From Rhizodiscina lignyota (lineage: Eukaryota; Ascomycota; Dothideomycetes; Aulographales; Rhizodiscinaceae), in assembly GCA_010015805.1 (NCBI GenBank), contig ML978126.1, positions 744,001 to 808,000 on the forward strand: a stretch of DNA of 64,000 bases, read 5' to 3'. Below the pieces are notes generated by a model, which worked only from the letters and a program-made list of their open reading frames with translations, searched no databases and was not told the origin of the DNA. Every line of letters begins with the position of its first letter. Position 1 is the first letter of the stretch. The position numbers and the translations under genes are program-made. Positions 11,198 to 23,981 of the stretch are shown here, in pieces.

Positions 11198-12789
11198 TTA
11201 AGACATAACAACCTGTGGCTCTTGTGGCACCAGTACTTCATTAACCTCAACCATGGCCATCTTCGTGTGGTGCATCTCGACCTTCCGCAGAATATCCGCC
11301 AGCGCCTTCTGCAGTTCCTTGGGTCCTGCCGACGCTGCGGTAACCAGCCCCTCGACGTCAACAGGCTCATTGCACTCGACGGCCATCAACTGCACCTTCA
11401 TCCACTGATCCAGTATCTCGATCAGGCCATCGACTTGCGCCTCGGTGTTGTGGGCGTGGAATCGCAGGCGGACGCGCTGCTTGCCGCGCGGCACGACGGG
11501 GTACTGGTGCGGCCACGCGACGTAGTCCATGAAGTGCATAAGGGCAACAAGGGACATGGTGTCCGGCGCGATCAAGGGTACAATTTGAGAGAGGTAGGTT
11601 TGGGACTCGAAGTCTTCGCCCGTGGGGACTGAGAGGATGCCGGCGGCTTTGGAGGCCGGCCAAGACGGAAGAGCGTGAAGCTTGCTGTAGAAGCGACGGA
11701 CCAGCGCTTCAATCTTTGCTTGGAGCTTTGTGAAGAATTAGCAGGGGAGCTACTAGCATGGGGGAAGAATACTCACAGGTGCTGTAGACCCATCCTCGAG
11801 GAGATCGTACGCACATTTGATTGCTGCTAGGAACGGAAACGAGGGGGATGTGGTGTAGATAATTCCAGGAGCATAGTTGATCAGGTAGTCCCTCACAGTA
11901 TCGGGACAGAGGACGGCGGCTACGGCTAATTAGAACACAAACTTTCGAGGCTTCTATGGCAAAACCTACCCCCATTTGAACTTAATCCTTTCCCATATGT
12001 GTGGAGCCGGATGGCCATCTTGCTCTCGAGCCCTGTCGCAGAGATGTATCCAGCTCCCTTTTCTCCGATCACGCCAGTGGCTTGGGCCTCGTCGACAACA
12101 AATATAGCATTTCCGCGCGGGAAGATCTCCGTGGCAATATCTGAGAGCTCTCGAAGCGGAGCAATATCACCGTCCATGGAATACACAGTCTCGACAGCGA
12201 TCAAGACAGTACGCAGGCCGAGCTTGAAGACGGGGTCGGATTCCCTGACGCGGGTAAGAACCCTGCGGAAATCATCGAGGTTGTTGTGAAGGAAGGACAT
12301 TTTTGTCGCTGCCCGTGTGACTTTCATGCCAACATGGACGCTCGCATGAATGAATTCATCGTAGATAATGACATCGGTTGGCGAAGGAAGAGATCCAAAG
12401 ATTGCAATGTTTGCTTCGTAGCCAGAATTGAAGATCAGCGCCGACTCCGCCTTGTGGAAAGCAGCAATCCTCTTTTCCAGCTGGTTGATGTATGGGTTGC
12501 TTCCATCAAGCAGGCGGGAGCCTCCACTGCCAAGGGTGAATCCCTTGTTATTCTCCAGCTCTTGCAGAAACCGCTCCCGGAGAATTCCATCCATAGAGAG
12601 ACCAAGGAAGTCGTTGGAAGCAAAGTCCACCGTGCCTGCTGGCCGCTCTCGGAGGGAGACCATGGCCTTCTTTCTTCTACGGCCATCGAGTGTGGCTTCG
12701 AGCATTTGATAGAAATGCGGCTGCCCCTCCATCTGATCGGCCTTCAGTTTCTGGCCGGCGTACCAGCTCTGAAGCATATCGACGACCAT
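11198..12789 (-). CDS. Alpha-oxoamine synthase (SPT/BioF-like PLP enzyme), three exons
   Basis: Exons 11970-12789, 11777-11925 and 11198-11725 join to 498 residues. Family members condense an amino acid with an acyl-CoA using PLP, releasing CO2 (serine palmitoyltransferase, KAPA synthase, FUM8-type). Visible motifs are TVDFASNDFLGLS, GSGGSRLLDGS, the PLP-ring Asp in FVVDEAQATG and the Schiff-base Lys267 in HTYGKGLSSNG. From memory the fold is closest to soluble BioF-like enzymes, so the substrate is open. Against a biotin role, the C-terminus ends VVMS, not a peroxisomal PTS1, with an extra tail of about 55 residues, and no other biotin gene is near. Neighbouring ceramidase, hydroxylases and a KDSR-like reductase favour a sphingoid-base product. 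The start is the ATG at 12789. Confidence 0.85.
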
Positions 12790-13554
12790 TTTGAAAAGAA
12801 TGAATTTCCGTTCTGTTTTCGGATTTGATAGAGAAACTTCAGAGCTGACACCAAGAAGGAAACTCGGCGTTCTCCACACTGAGCTCCAGACATACACCTA
12901 AAAGTACTCTAATATACATTTGGGTCACTGGGTGTAGGGCGCCGGCAAGGCTCCGGTTCCGCGCACGGGCATTCGGCACCCGGTGTGCGAAGTCCATTCC
13001 TGTAAGACCGGCGAAGCCGGACTCTGAAGTCTGTACACGGCTCTGGGCGGAGAGCTCGCTGTTGAAGGACGAGTTGTGGGTGGTGAAGATGGACCGGAGG
13101 TTCGGCGTTCATTGAGGCGGGTATCATATCACGAGATCTCCATCAACTACACAATAGTGTATATGATAGAGTCAAATTCGTACGAAACAGTCAACTAGGG
13201 AGTTCGAAAGGAGTTTTTATATTTCTTTTATCATCGGTAAGCGAAAGCAATTTTTTACTGCATTTTAACCATTATTTGTTTTGAGGTTGGCATAAAGTAC
13301 GCGCAATGGCAATTAAACGAATCAACGATGCTTCACGAGAACCTCTGTCACGGAATGCAAAGAAACACTTTTGCTCTAGCCACGATCATCGGAAGTTCCT
13401 GGTTGAATACTTTGGTCTATCTTGAGCTATCCATGCTGTACAGGAGTTTCGAATAATGCAATGTCCCAGAGCACCTATCGCCAACCCAGTTGAGCATTTC
13501 GGACAGTCCAACCTCTAGGATAGCGCCTCGACAAGAGCACCACAACACATGCTC
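12790..13554. other. Intergenic upstream of AOS, with CCGG-palindrome
   Basis: The 765-bp gap contains the AOS promoter and the 3' side of the regulator gene. At 13008-13020 it holds an inverted CCGG-CGAAG-CCGG element, a possible Zn2Cys6 site. A GC-rich patch at 12940-13035 gives a small open frame with no recognisable content. Confidence 0.4.
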
Positions 13555-16093
13555 TCAATGTAAATCCAAACCATCGCCCGTGAACGCCAAAGCTCTCCCC
13601 AGGTCCTGGTCGGAGTCGAAAAGTGTGAATTGGTCCTTGTCCAACATGTCTTGTCTCGACCGTTTCTTTGGTCTTGAGATTTCATCCCCGCCTAGCCAAT
13701 CCGACAGCAAAGTGTCGCTAAAGTTAGGTGTGCGGGGACGAATGGCTGAATTGCCGGTAGATACAGAGCCAGAAGGCATGTAATGGCTGAGTAGATCTGG
13801 AGGTGTGGAGCCATCTGAGGTCGTCCAGAGAGCGGTGCTGTCCATTCTAGTTCCTTGCGCATGGTTAGGAGATGAAGGTACGGATTTCTGACGGTCTTTG
13901 GCGAGATATTGGACGATCTGTGTAAGAGAGCGTAGGAGATCGGACAAGTGAGATTGATAAGTGCCTGTCTGTGATTCGAAAACATGATTGCGCTCGAGCA
14001 GGGCGGATGCAAACTCCAAGAGATGCGAGTCGTCGATATCGTATCCACGTGCGACATTATTGAGAGTGTGATGAAAGAGCATTGCGAAATTCAGAGGCGG
14101 ACAACTGAGAAGGATTCTGGGAGGCGAGATTAGCAAAGAAAGGCAAAATCATCCGGGTAAAGAATTATCAGAAGGCAAACCTTAATATTGTTCCGATAGG
14201 AACCAGGCTAAAATCAGCATCTGCTTCCTCCTTCAAGATCTGTATACTCGTTCTTGCGCAAGATAATGCTTCAATGCATGGCTGGACTGGAGCCGGAATG
14301 TTACAGACTAAACTCAGGCGTGCCATACATGCGAGATATTTGAGCTCAAGAAGATATGTTGCTACTTCAGCGGAGGCTGGCTGACGACTGATGACGGACG
14401 TGAGAGACCTCTCCCATTCGCCGAGTTCAAGACTGAGGTCCTTCGTCGCTTTTATTAGATTGCGATTAGCACGATCCCTAGGACGTCTGATATGAACGCC
14501 ACGATATATGCGCTCTTCAATTATGGATAATCGAATTCGGAGTGGAAAGCATGCTGAAAAAGGGTCATCTGACTTTTCCGTCGGAACAGGCAGCCAACAG
14601 TCATCTATGGAAATACAGCAAGATTTGCCGAAAAGTTGGCTATGAGTTTTGTCGAGCTGGTATAAAGTCCAGAACAATTGGGTGCGTTCTTCGGAGCTAT
14701 TGAGCAATTCTTCGTTTGGCTGTTGGCTTTGGCTTTGGCTTTGTCGATGCAGTCCGATACTTTTGGCAAGACTGCAGGAATGATATAAGATCAGTTCTGC
14801 TGTGCTGGGGTCAAAGTGATCTATTGCTGTCATATACTAGATTTTGAAGAGTGAGCAGAGCCACGTGAAGAGCATAAGTTGATGATGTGCTATGCACTCG
14901 CTTACCAGCAATATCAGAGCCTGGACGTTGAGGAGTCGTGGCTGAAAAACAAGGTCCGAATTGTCAAGGCCGGACCGTGCATGCTCAAGAAACTCTTTAA
15001 CAAACTCGACATCCATACCGAGACCATTGGAATGTCCGGAGTCACCGCTTGTCAGAAGACTATCCTCAATGCGGATGGTCAGAGATCGGACGACAATGCA
15101 ATTACAGATGACGGCCATCGCATTCCGGCTTGGATCGGACGGGTTGTCGTAAATGAGGTCCACGCGTTCCCTCAACTTGTTCTCGTCAAAAATTGGCGCT
15201 CGCCAATGATATCTCGAGAAGTAAAGAGCCAGAGATGCTTTGAGAAGCCCCTTCGGAGGAATTTGCATATAGGCATCGTTTGATTGCTTGGTTGGCCTTC
15301 CAAAACAACTCTTCTCGACCAGATTGGCCTTCAATTTGGCGAATATGTCGAGGCAGTGTTGTAGCTGGTCGTCGGCAATGCTGTCTGACTTCTGCAATTC
15401 CAGGAGACTCTTCTCAGCTTTACATTGGATGGAAAAGAGACTCAGTGGACCATAGTACAGCTCTTTATTGGCCCCTGAAGACAGCACGTGGTGAGATGTT
15501 TCCAGTTGGCTGTCACCGCAGAACCGTGCCTCGGTCTCCACATCTTGCGAAGAGAGAACCTCAGCATCGTTAATTTTGCTGGCGCCGAAATAGTCCATTG
15601 CTGCGGGGTTCAGGGAGCCTAGAGCCGGGCTGGAGTTCGGCGGGAGATTGTGCTGCATCATATCCATTAATTTAACTAGCGAATTATCGATGCTTTCTAG
15701 TCTTTCGTGCAATCCACCGAGGTTCTCAATGCTGCGGGAAACGTCATCTAAGCTACATGAAATACTATCGTGGCTTGTTGCACGTACACCTTCTGGTTCT
15801 GATTCGGGCGCTTCCCTCTATCGGAAAATGTGCATTGCAACCTGTTGCGCTTACAATTCAAGCATAGCGGGCGCTCTCGTCCGCAGCGGATCTTCTTTAC
15901 TCGGCATGAATCACACGCTGGATTATGCGTTGAGAAAATGGTAGCCTGTCACGAGAACCAGTCAATTGTAGAAGAGACAGGGTAAAGTGATTTGCCGTAC
16001 ACTTGATTCCTTTGTCCCTTCGGATGCTCCCGTGGCATCCCCATCTTCATGCTGCTGTCGATCGACGTCGCTACTTGAACATGAACGACGCAT
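13555..16093 (-). CDS. Zn2Cys6 fungal transcription factor, five exons (cluster regulator candidate)
   Basis: Exons 16003-16093, 15788-15917, 14906-15731, 14181-14836 and 13555-14116 join exactly in phase to 754 residues. The binuclear zinc cluster CDSCRVKKIRCGRERPLCLN-CKRNRLQC has cysteines at 32, 35, 42, 49, 52 and 59. It is followed by a coiled-coil-like LGGLHERLESIDNSLVKLMD linker. The Fungal_trans middle-homology region follows, including LILYHSCSLAKSIGLHRQ and the ELNNSSEERTQLFWTLYQLDK-type segment. Such proteins bind CGG-containing DNA in the nucleus. The gene sits between the alpha-oxoamine synthase and the desaturase, as pathway-specific regulators often do. The zinc exon is short and lies between two introns, so simple frame searches miss it. 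Confidence 0.88.
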
Positions 16094-17084
16094 TCTCACG
16101 AAAACAGATGTGGAAGAAGTGGCTAAAAAAGGGTTTCGTTCCCTTTGGGTGGAGCGAATTCGAAGTGGAAGTGCTCTCTGGAAGCTGCGGATCTTCAATG
16201 CTCATAGAAATCGGCCCGCGCCGCTTGGCTAACCACCAATGCGGACCTGTCAGATCAACTGCGAAAGCAAGGGCGTGCACGATTGCGGTCGGCCAGCGGC
16301 AAAGGCTTATAGCCGGCGAACGGAGGCCGTTGAGGTGTACATGTAGCTTGATATAGAATCAATGGATCGTACCGCTTCCTAAATAAGTCTCGGGCGTTAA
16401 ATATCAGAACTCCCCACATTCAGACCCACAATCGGGCTGACGGTGAAGGGTACACCGCAGAAATCCGATGACCAGGCACACTGGCACAGCGCCCTACAAA
16501 TTTAGTTAGTATCCGTAGGCTTACGCCGTAGCGCCGCTTAGATCCTCGACTTTCCTGTCCACCCTCCCCCTTTCTAAGCTAACAGCGGTTAGGCTGTCAT
16601 AAATACTAACTAAATTGAATAGAGCGCTGACATCGTGAGCGCCACGGCGGTTCTCAGCGCAGTGCCTGCTCATCCGTTTTCCACGGTTTGCGGCGTTGCG
16701 CGAAAATGGAAAGCCAGGTGCTGCGGTATCTTTTGGCTTAGTCGCTCACAACGAGGCAAGAATCAGAGGCTTTGCCAATTGAAATTAGCATATACATACT
16801 CACTTACCTATCTCCTCTCGTCAACATGCTCTCGTTCTAGAGCTATAAGGGAGTAGCTTAAATAGGCTCCCCTCTTTATTATTTTAGGCTCTTTAATAGA
16901 GACTAGGGATTTCCGTCTGTTCCCGCTTCGTAAAATGTTGGCTACGTGGCTGTTTAGGATCTACGCAGGATTTTCGATTCTTATGCGTACTAGGCATATT
17001 AAGGAGAAAAATAGCAAAAAAAGGCGTGATAGTTGATGAAGAAGACGCATGGTAACTAATAAAGGTGAGATGACAGGGGCTACT
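16094..17084. other. Intergenic with MITE-like element and AT-rich stretch
   Basis: This 991-bp gap has no gene I can support. It contains an inverted-repeat element at 16488-16628 and an AT-rich, TA-rich stretch at about 16790-17050 that may be decayed transposon sequence. Confidence 0.4.
16488..16628. mobile_element. MITE-like 141-bp inverted-repeat element
   Basis: The two ends read AGCGCCCTACAAATTTAGTT and, on the opposite strand, AGCGCTCTATTCAATTTAGT, both continuing into TTAGTTAGTAT. This gives imperfect terminal inverted repeats of about 26 bp with one indel. The inside is non-coding. Size and structure fit a MITE; the parent transposon family is not recognisable and no clear target duplication was seen. 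Confidence 0.55.
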
Positions 17085-18504
17085 CTATCTGCCTGCGATC
17101 CTGCTAATTTTCAGCGTCTCCACCTCGCATCCTCCTCGCAAAACCGCGATCCGCTTTGTAGCCAGAAGGTTCCTAGCGGCGTTGGAGTGCTGATAAACAC
17201 CGCCATTGAACGACGCTGTCCCATCCATGCCGATCTGTGATACGATCATAGGTAAGCCACCAGGGTGCTCTTGAACAAAATCCGAGACATCGTGGATGAC
17301 GCCTTCGATAGCAATCAGCTTGGTGCCACTCTTCACCCTCGCTTGGTACTCGTCCCATTCCATCACAGGAAGATCACAGATCGCTGGGCCCCAATCGAGC
17401 TTCTCACCCTCTCTGTCAAGTCGTTTGCGCGATTGCTGGTTGCGCCCCTTCTCAATCTCATTCCATCGGAAAGTCTTCAAGTCGCTTGCAAGACCTACCC
17501 ACTTCCATGCCCAAATCATCCACTTGGTGGTGTCATACTGGTACCATTCAATGCCATTGCGGTAATCCGACGGGAACTCGTGGTGGAAGTTGTGGTATCC
17601 TTCTCCCATTGTCAGCAGAGCCGTGAGAAGGTGGTCTCGCGCGGTCCGCCGATCATCGAAAGGCTGATCCCCCAAGTAGTGGGCCAGCGAGTTGACGCAG
17701 AAGGTGGCCTGATTCACGACAAAGGTGCGTAGAACTGCGGCGTACACGAAGCCTCCGTACCAATCGTTCCACCCAAAACCACACACCAGCGTCGGCAATA
17801 CCCACCCCATGAAGAGAGCGATCGGGATGTAGTGTTCGTGCTGAAATGCAACGACAGAATCGTTTGTCAAATCCTGGATCTCAACTCGGCATTTTCGTCT
17901 CGGCTGTTTCAGTATCAACCAGAGGATGTGCGCGTGGAAAATCCCCTTGTGCACGCCGTAGGGGTCATTGTCGGTATCGGTCCAGCGATGGTGGCAGCGA
18001 TGATCTGTTGCGAAATACTTGATCGAGCCTTGAATTGCTCCAGCGCCAAAGGCCGCCAGATATACTTTGAGCGGGAAAGTGGCTCTGAAGGCTCGATGTG
18101 ACCATAGACGATGATATCCTGTATTCTTTCAGCCTCGCCGACTTACAACTGGGAGCAGCACAAGTACCGGAGGTTATGGCTGATCCTGTTATGTAGTAGT
18201 AAACTGCTGAGAATATTGCCGTGTTCCTTTGGAGAGGTACGCGAAAGGCAAATATGAATGCTGCTAAAGGAATAAACACTAATTGTATCATGTAAGGCCA
18301 GTGGAAATGTTGATGCCAGTTAGTCCAGGTGAATGGCTGCTCGGAAATGTGCTTTGGCTTGGGAGCCTTCTCACTATTTTCTTGAGCTTCCCCGGTCAAT
18401 TCAATGATTTGAATTCTGGGCATCCGTTTCTCCTGGCCCTTTTCAGTCACTTCTGCCGCTATAACAATCGACATGTTCTCCTCTTGATTTTGATTAGCGG
18501 CCAT
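17085..18504 (-). CDS. Acyl-CoA (delta-9 type) desaturase with C-terminal cytochrome b5 domain, two exons
   Basis: Exons 18168-18504 and 17085-18118 (50-bp intron, GTACTT to ACAG) give 456 residues. It is an Ole1-type ER desaturase that introduces a cis double bond into fatty acyl-CoA. The three histidine boxes are present: [15 protein letters not shown] and the third, GYHNFHH. Membrane helices surround them. A cytochrome b5 domain at the C-terminus supplies electrons ([19 protein letters not shown], second haem His in GVYQHSN). Being inside the lipid gene group, it may be a dedicated copy rather than the housekeeping OLE1, but this cannot be decided here. Its promoter carries a perfect 14-bp palindrome at 18739-18752. 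Confidence 0.93.
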
Positions 18505-19017
18505 TATTGTCTCTATCGCGAATGGGAAAATAAATTAAACGAAGCGACTATCCAACCATGAATGGAAGCTCTCCGGAGTCAGCTATGCCATACCATCTGC
18601 TGTGGGCCTTCAGTATGGATAGACCTACAACCGGCAGATCTGCAACCGGCATACGCAGGGACACAAACCGGAGAGGAATACCATCCTGGCCACCGGACTC
18701 GGCCTTCGGCTGCCGCAGATTGCTCGTGTGTTCAGCGGGCGGACCGGTCCGCATCGGGATAGTAATCACGAGAGTCATGGCCAGGGGAGACGGGCTTCGC
18801 TGCTTCGCTGCTTCGGCTTCCGAGCACGTTCAGATCTTATTTTAGAATTGAAGCTTTGAGATGGTTGGTTCTGACTTGATGCTCCGGGACTATACCCCCT
18901 GACCTCCTCAAACCTGGAGTTTTTCATGTGATGGCTACGAGTCAGAATGGCTTCTCCGTACACTGCGGGAATTAAACTGGAGATGGCTTCTAACTAATCC
19001 ATCGCGTGGTGCATTCA
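18505..19017. other. Intergenic, desaturase promoter
   Basis: The 513-bp gap between desaturase start and ABC transporter stop is GC-rich at 18690-18760. It holds a 14-bp palindrome (18739-18752) and the word GGCCTTCGGCTGCCG (18701-18715), which recurs almost exactly upstream of the ceramidase gene. Confidence 0.4.
18739..18752. promoter_or_regulatory. Perfect palindrome GCGGACCGGTCCGC
   Basis: This is a CGG-N6-CCG arrangement about 235 bp upstream of the desaturase start. The spacing of inverted CGG triplets is what dimeric Zn2Cys6 proteins recognise. Binding is inferred, not shown. Confidence 0.4.
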
Positions 19018-22000
19018 TCAGCTATCTATTCCGGCCATAACTACTTGATGATACATTCCCCGCTTGGCAGAGAGCTCTTTGGGGGTCCCAGATTCGACAA
19101 TTACGCCTCGATCTAGCACATAGACGACGTCGCATTTCTCGATTGTTGAACGCCGGTGGGCCACAATCAGAACTGTTCCCTCTACCCCATTGTCCAGCGC
19201 CTCTGAAATAATCTTCTCGGACTCAAAATCCAACGCTGAGGTAGATTCGTCCAGGAGGAGCAGTGCCGGAGCTCTGATTAGGGCCTTAGCAATTGCAATT
19301 CGCTGCCTCTGTCCACCTGAGAATGTTGTGCCTTGCTGTCCACATTCAGTTTCAAACCCTGAATGTCGGCATTAGTAGATTCAATCCATGGGGGTTACTC
19401 TGCCTAACCTTCTGGGAGTGACATGATGAAGTCATAAATGAAGGCATCTTTGCAAGCCTTAACCAGTCGTTCTTCTTCTACTGGACCGTCGAGGCCGAGA
19501 CATATATTCTCTCGTATAGTACCTACTACTTGTCAATGTCATAGATACTGTAGGTGCTGAAGTGCAGAAAATGTTACCTTCGTAGAGTGTCGGGTCTTGT
19601 GGAACAAGGGCCATGTTCTTCCGATGCTTCGTTACGTCCAGGCTCCGCAAGGGAGTGCCTCCAACGAAGATGGTCCCCTCATCCGGATCATAGAACCTTT
19701 GTAAAAGAGACAGGATCGTTGTCTATGAACGCCAAGTCAGATTCATACATCTGATCGGATGAGTTTCCAATGACATACCTTTCCACATCCAGAGGTTCCA
19801 ACAAAAGCTACACGGTGGCCCTTTTGCACCTGCAGAGGTTTAGCAAAATGAATGGCTCGTAGGAAAATTCCCATACATTGCATGTAACCCCTTTCAGAAC
19901 TGGCTTGTCAGATCGAGACGGGTAAGAAAAATATACATTTTCGTATCTAACAGCAGGTTCGACCGCAACATCTCCCGGGACAGCAAGCGATCCTTTTGAG
20001 TTATTGATAGGAACAGCCTTTTCGTGCATATTGATAATCTCGGCGGCCGCATCCCAGGATTGAGTGAAATCTATGAGGGTTAGCGACAATCACAAACAGA
20101 GGGCAAACTTACTTGATGAGAAACTAAGCAGGCTTGAAGTGGCCTGGCCGCCGAAGACCACGGCAGCAAATATTGTGAAAAATTGGGTCAGGGTATAATC
20201 GCCGTTTGCCAGGAGATGCGATCCGTACCTGTTCCAATTAGTCAGATTAAAAAGGCAGGTTGAATGCGAAAATTGCTTAGCTTACCAAAATGCAAGAGCC
20301 ATGCCACATATTTCTAGAGACTCCGCAAGCGCTCCTACGATCATCGAGAACGCAGCGTGTCGCCAAATTCGCAAGAGGGCCTTGTCAAGTTGAACTTGAT
20401 ATCCTTCGTAGATCGTGCGTTCAATAGTCAATGCCTTGACTGTCCTCATGGCTAGGACTGCTTCTTGCGAGAATTGAGCGCTCTGTGCGTAAATTCGTGC
20501 TATCGCCTTCTCGAATCTGGACTGCAGTCTCAAACGTATGCCACCGGCAATACAGATTGGAGGAAGCACGACAAATACACCTACGAGGCCTAACCTCCAC
20601 CCTCTGACAAGCGCAAGTACTGAACAGCTCGCGATGTTCACGATCATGATAAGAATCAGCCCCAAACCTGTACTCAAAAGACCTTGTAGCTGTGTCGGAT
20701 GTGCAGACAGCCGGGATACAAGTGAAGCCGACGTATTCGTGGAGTCGTCAAAAAAAGCTATGTCTTGACGAACTAGATCCCGGAAATATTGAGCTCGATA
20801 AGTTTTGTTGAGATGCTAAAGCGCGAGAGGAGTATTAGTAGACTTGTGCAGCAGCAACATGAGAAGGCCATACCTGAGCAAGCACGGTGCCATTAAATCC
20901 CATAAGCGAGTATATTATCAACGTTACTACTCCGAGGACGAAGAGCCAGATAGATAAGAAGTCCGCTCGCGACTGGCCATTGTCTATTGGTCGCAAGAAA
21001 GCACCGACTAATTGACCGAAGAGAATGGCTTTAGCAGCTTGCACAAACCCTTATCTCGTTCGTCAGTATTCTTTCGTACATATTGGTTAGAGTACGAACC
21101 TCCCACAATACAAGGGAAGAAAGCTACCAGCATCCACGGCCATTCCGCCTTTTGCTCCTTGAAGAGCGCGTAATAGGCCGTTAGTGACGAAGATGACGAA
21201 GTCGGTTCGAAATGCTCTTGAAAGCGTTCCGTGACATTGCCTTCTACATTGCCCTGGCTTCGAATGTGCGAGGTTGCTTTTGATTTCGTATCGATGGTCT
21301 CCATCTCCAAAACATCTCCATTGGTCCCAATGGGAGCCTTTTGACTTGAATTCCGACTTGAATAGTCAAGATCGGTGGTGCGAATACTCTTGATGCTCGA
21401 CCGTGTCTCTCTTAATGAAGTGTCGTACTCGATTGCCGAATTGTTCTCAACAGTCCGCTGAGAAATTCTCGACAAAGTAGAATACCATCCATCGGAGTTG
21501 ATGAGTTGCTCAGGATTTCCACTCTCGACCACACGGCCGTTCGAAATCACCACAATTTGATCTGCGTCTAGTGTATCGGTGAAGTCATGAGTAATTGAGA
21601 TTGTTGTCCTGTGTTGGCACACGTCTGACAAGGCGTGTCGAACAGACTGTTTGCTTTCCGAATCCAGGGCTGCGGTCGCCTCATCAAGAATGAGGATATC
21701 CGGATTAGATATAATCGCTCGTCTAGAGTTTGGGTCAGTTTATTCATCAATCTAAACGCTGGGGTCGCATTTTGACTAACGCAATTGCGAGGCGCTGTTT
21801 TTGGCCGCCGGAAATAGTCTTCGCACTTTCTCCTAGTTCTGTATCGTACCCCTTTCAGGCTTCAGCTTGGGAGCATATTTCCGGCATTCGTGAGACATAC
21901 ATGTGGTAGGTCCATAATGAATGCATGGGCATGACTGGCTTTGCATGCTTCAATGACAAGACGTCGTTGCTCACTTTGTGAGACGTTCTCTTGTGGCGTT

Positions 22001-23591
22001 CCTACGAGACCGTGTGCAACATTCGTATGTATGGAGGCGTTAAATAACCGAACGTCCTTTGGCGATATTATTAGTGCTTGATTTGGCTAAATATTGGTCA
22101 AATCGTCTGCATACTTGCTGAACTAAACCAATTTTCTTTCTCAGATATTGGACCTCGAACTCTTCGATACTACGACCACCGATCGAGACAACACCTTGAT
22201 CAATTGGATACCATCGCTGCATGATTCCAACAATAGTACCTGAAACACTGGTTAGCCCTGTTTTCTTTGCGTCAATAGAGTGCTGATGACCACACTTTTT
22301 CCGGAGCCCGATGGACCAACAATCACAGTCTTCTTTCCCCTAGGTATCCACAGCCTTGGCAGTTCAAGTACTACGGTTGAAGGTCTGGTAGGATAACAGA
22401 ACTTGATGTTTCTGAGCTCTATATCACCCTTGAAGACCAGCTCGTTCGAATCCCCGGCATTCACTCGCTCAGGCATAGAATTAATCTCATCAACATGCAG
22501 TAAGACTGCCGCCGATGCTGCCTTGCCAATGATCGGGAGCTGTAAGGAGAGTGAGGTCATAGAATTCCCCGAAATTAACACACAAAAGAAGACCCTGCGA
22601 CCATGTCAGTACTATGGAAACTTTTCCTTTGAAGTTGAAGATCTGACGTGATAATTTCTCCGGGACCAGGAATCTCGCCCTTGCGATACAATATGAACCC
22701 ATACCAGAAGGCAAGCGCATACCCACAAAATGGGAAAAACGAGTCGAAGGCATACTGTGCTCCAATGGCGGGCGCTTTCTTGATCCCTAAGGCGTAGGCT
22801 TCACGGAGATACGTGTCGTATTTACCGGCTATTTTAGACTGTGTGCCATACGCAACTGTATCTCGGATCGAAGAAAAGACTTCCGCCGCGAGCGAGTTTG
22901 CTGATGCGTAAATTTTCATGATCTTCGAGTCCAGATCAGCCTCAGCGAAGACCGCCAGGCCGACCACAACACCTGTCAGGGGAATGATCACTCCAGTGAC
23001 AAGAGTGAGCCTCCAACTCCTGTCAAAAGATATTATAATTGCCGTAACCGTGGTGGAAGCAAATTGCAAGGTTAGCCCAAGCTTCTCTCCACAACCTTGC
23101 TCAATCGCATTGATTTGATCCATGGAAGCGGCAATACTGCCCTTGTTCGCCTTTGTCGATGGATCTACTGCGTCGAAGTATGATATGGGTTTCTGTAACA
23201 GTGTTGAGACTTGGGCGAGTCGAATTCTTTGCGCGATGCGTGATGAGGTAATTGTTAAGAGCACCATATAGATGTACGTTGCGGCGAATTTTGCGATGAA
23301 GTAATAGACCATCCGAAGCGCTTTGTCGTTTGTTTCCCTCGTCAAATCCTTTCCGGCAACCTCATGCCGCGCAAATGCCAGAAAAGCATTTGCTAATTGG
23401 CCCCAGTTCAAGACAACCAAAGGAAAGATGGTTCCCGCCCCGATTGCCGCCAAAATTCCAATGACCAGAAGAACTTTGTCAAGGATCGAACACCCTCTGA
23501 AAAGTCCGAGGAAGGCAGAGAGGAGGCCTGGACGCTGATTCAACTCTTTTTTCAAAGGAATTGGTAATGACTCCTCGCTATTAGGCTCCAT
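19018..23591 (-). CDS. Full-size ABC-B (MDR-type) transporter, 14 exons
   Basis: Exons are 22648-23591, 22296-22594, 22115-22239, 21901-22056, 21781-21851, 21100-21722, 20874-21049, 20286-20815, 20113-20228, 19877-20070, 19779-19829, 19578-19722, 19409-19522 and 19018-19358. They sum to 3885 nt and 1294 residues without a break. The order is TM domain, nucleotide-binding domain, TM domain, nucleotide-binding domain. NBD1 has GPSGSGKS, ISGGQKQR and ILILDEA. NBD2 has GTSGCGKT, FSGGQRQR and LLLLDES. This is the P-glycoprotein/Ste6 layout of plasma-membrane lipid and drug exporters. It could export the cluster product or give self-protection, or act as a flippase for sphingoid lipids; the substrate is not readable from sequence. 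Confidence 0.93.
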
Positions 23592-23981
23592 GTCGACGGC
23601 TGATCAAAATTGAGGCGTGGATGAAAGAGGTGAGGTTGGTTGTTGTTGTTGGCGGAAGACGGAGACCGAACCCGGCGCGCGCGTGTGAAGGAACGTGCGT
23701 ACTGAACGAGCGAGCGAACTTTTTCGTGAGATAATTATACATTATTTTCGATACTTTTCAATGAAGAGGAGAACATCAAATGCTCCGAGTATCAATGTAA
23801 ATGTCACGGGCACATAAACTAAGGTGATGCACATGACCCCCGGGACTCCACATTGCGTCGGGTGTAACCATTTCACACGCCCAAACAAGAGCAGGTTTAA
23901 TATTTCGTTGTCGTAAAGTGATTTAAAGGGCTATACAGAGTAGTCTTTAAATTAAATCTCTACAGGTGCTGAATCTATGTA
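23592..23981. other. Intergenic, ABC transporter promoter and ceramidase 3' end
   Basis: The 390-bp gap has no gene. A GC-run with alternating CG (GGCGCGCGCGTG) lies at about 23675. Confidence 0.35.

Noticed and set aside
12909-13127. 72-residue GC-rich frame upstream of AOS
   Set aside because: Composed of Pro/Arg/Glu-rich low-complexity sequence; better read as promoter DNA.
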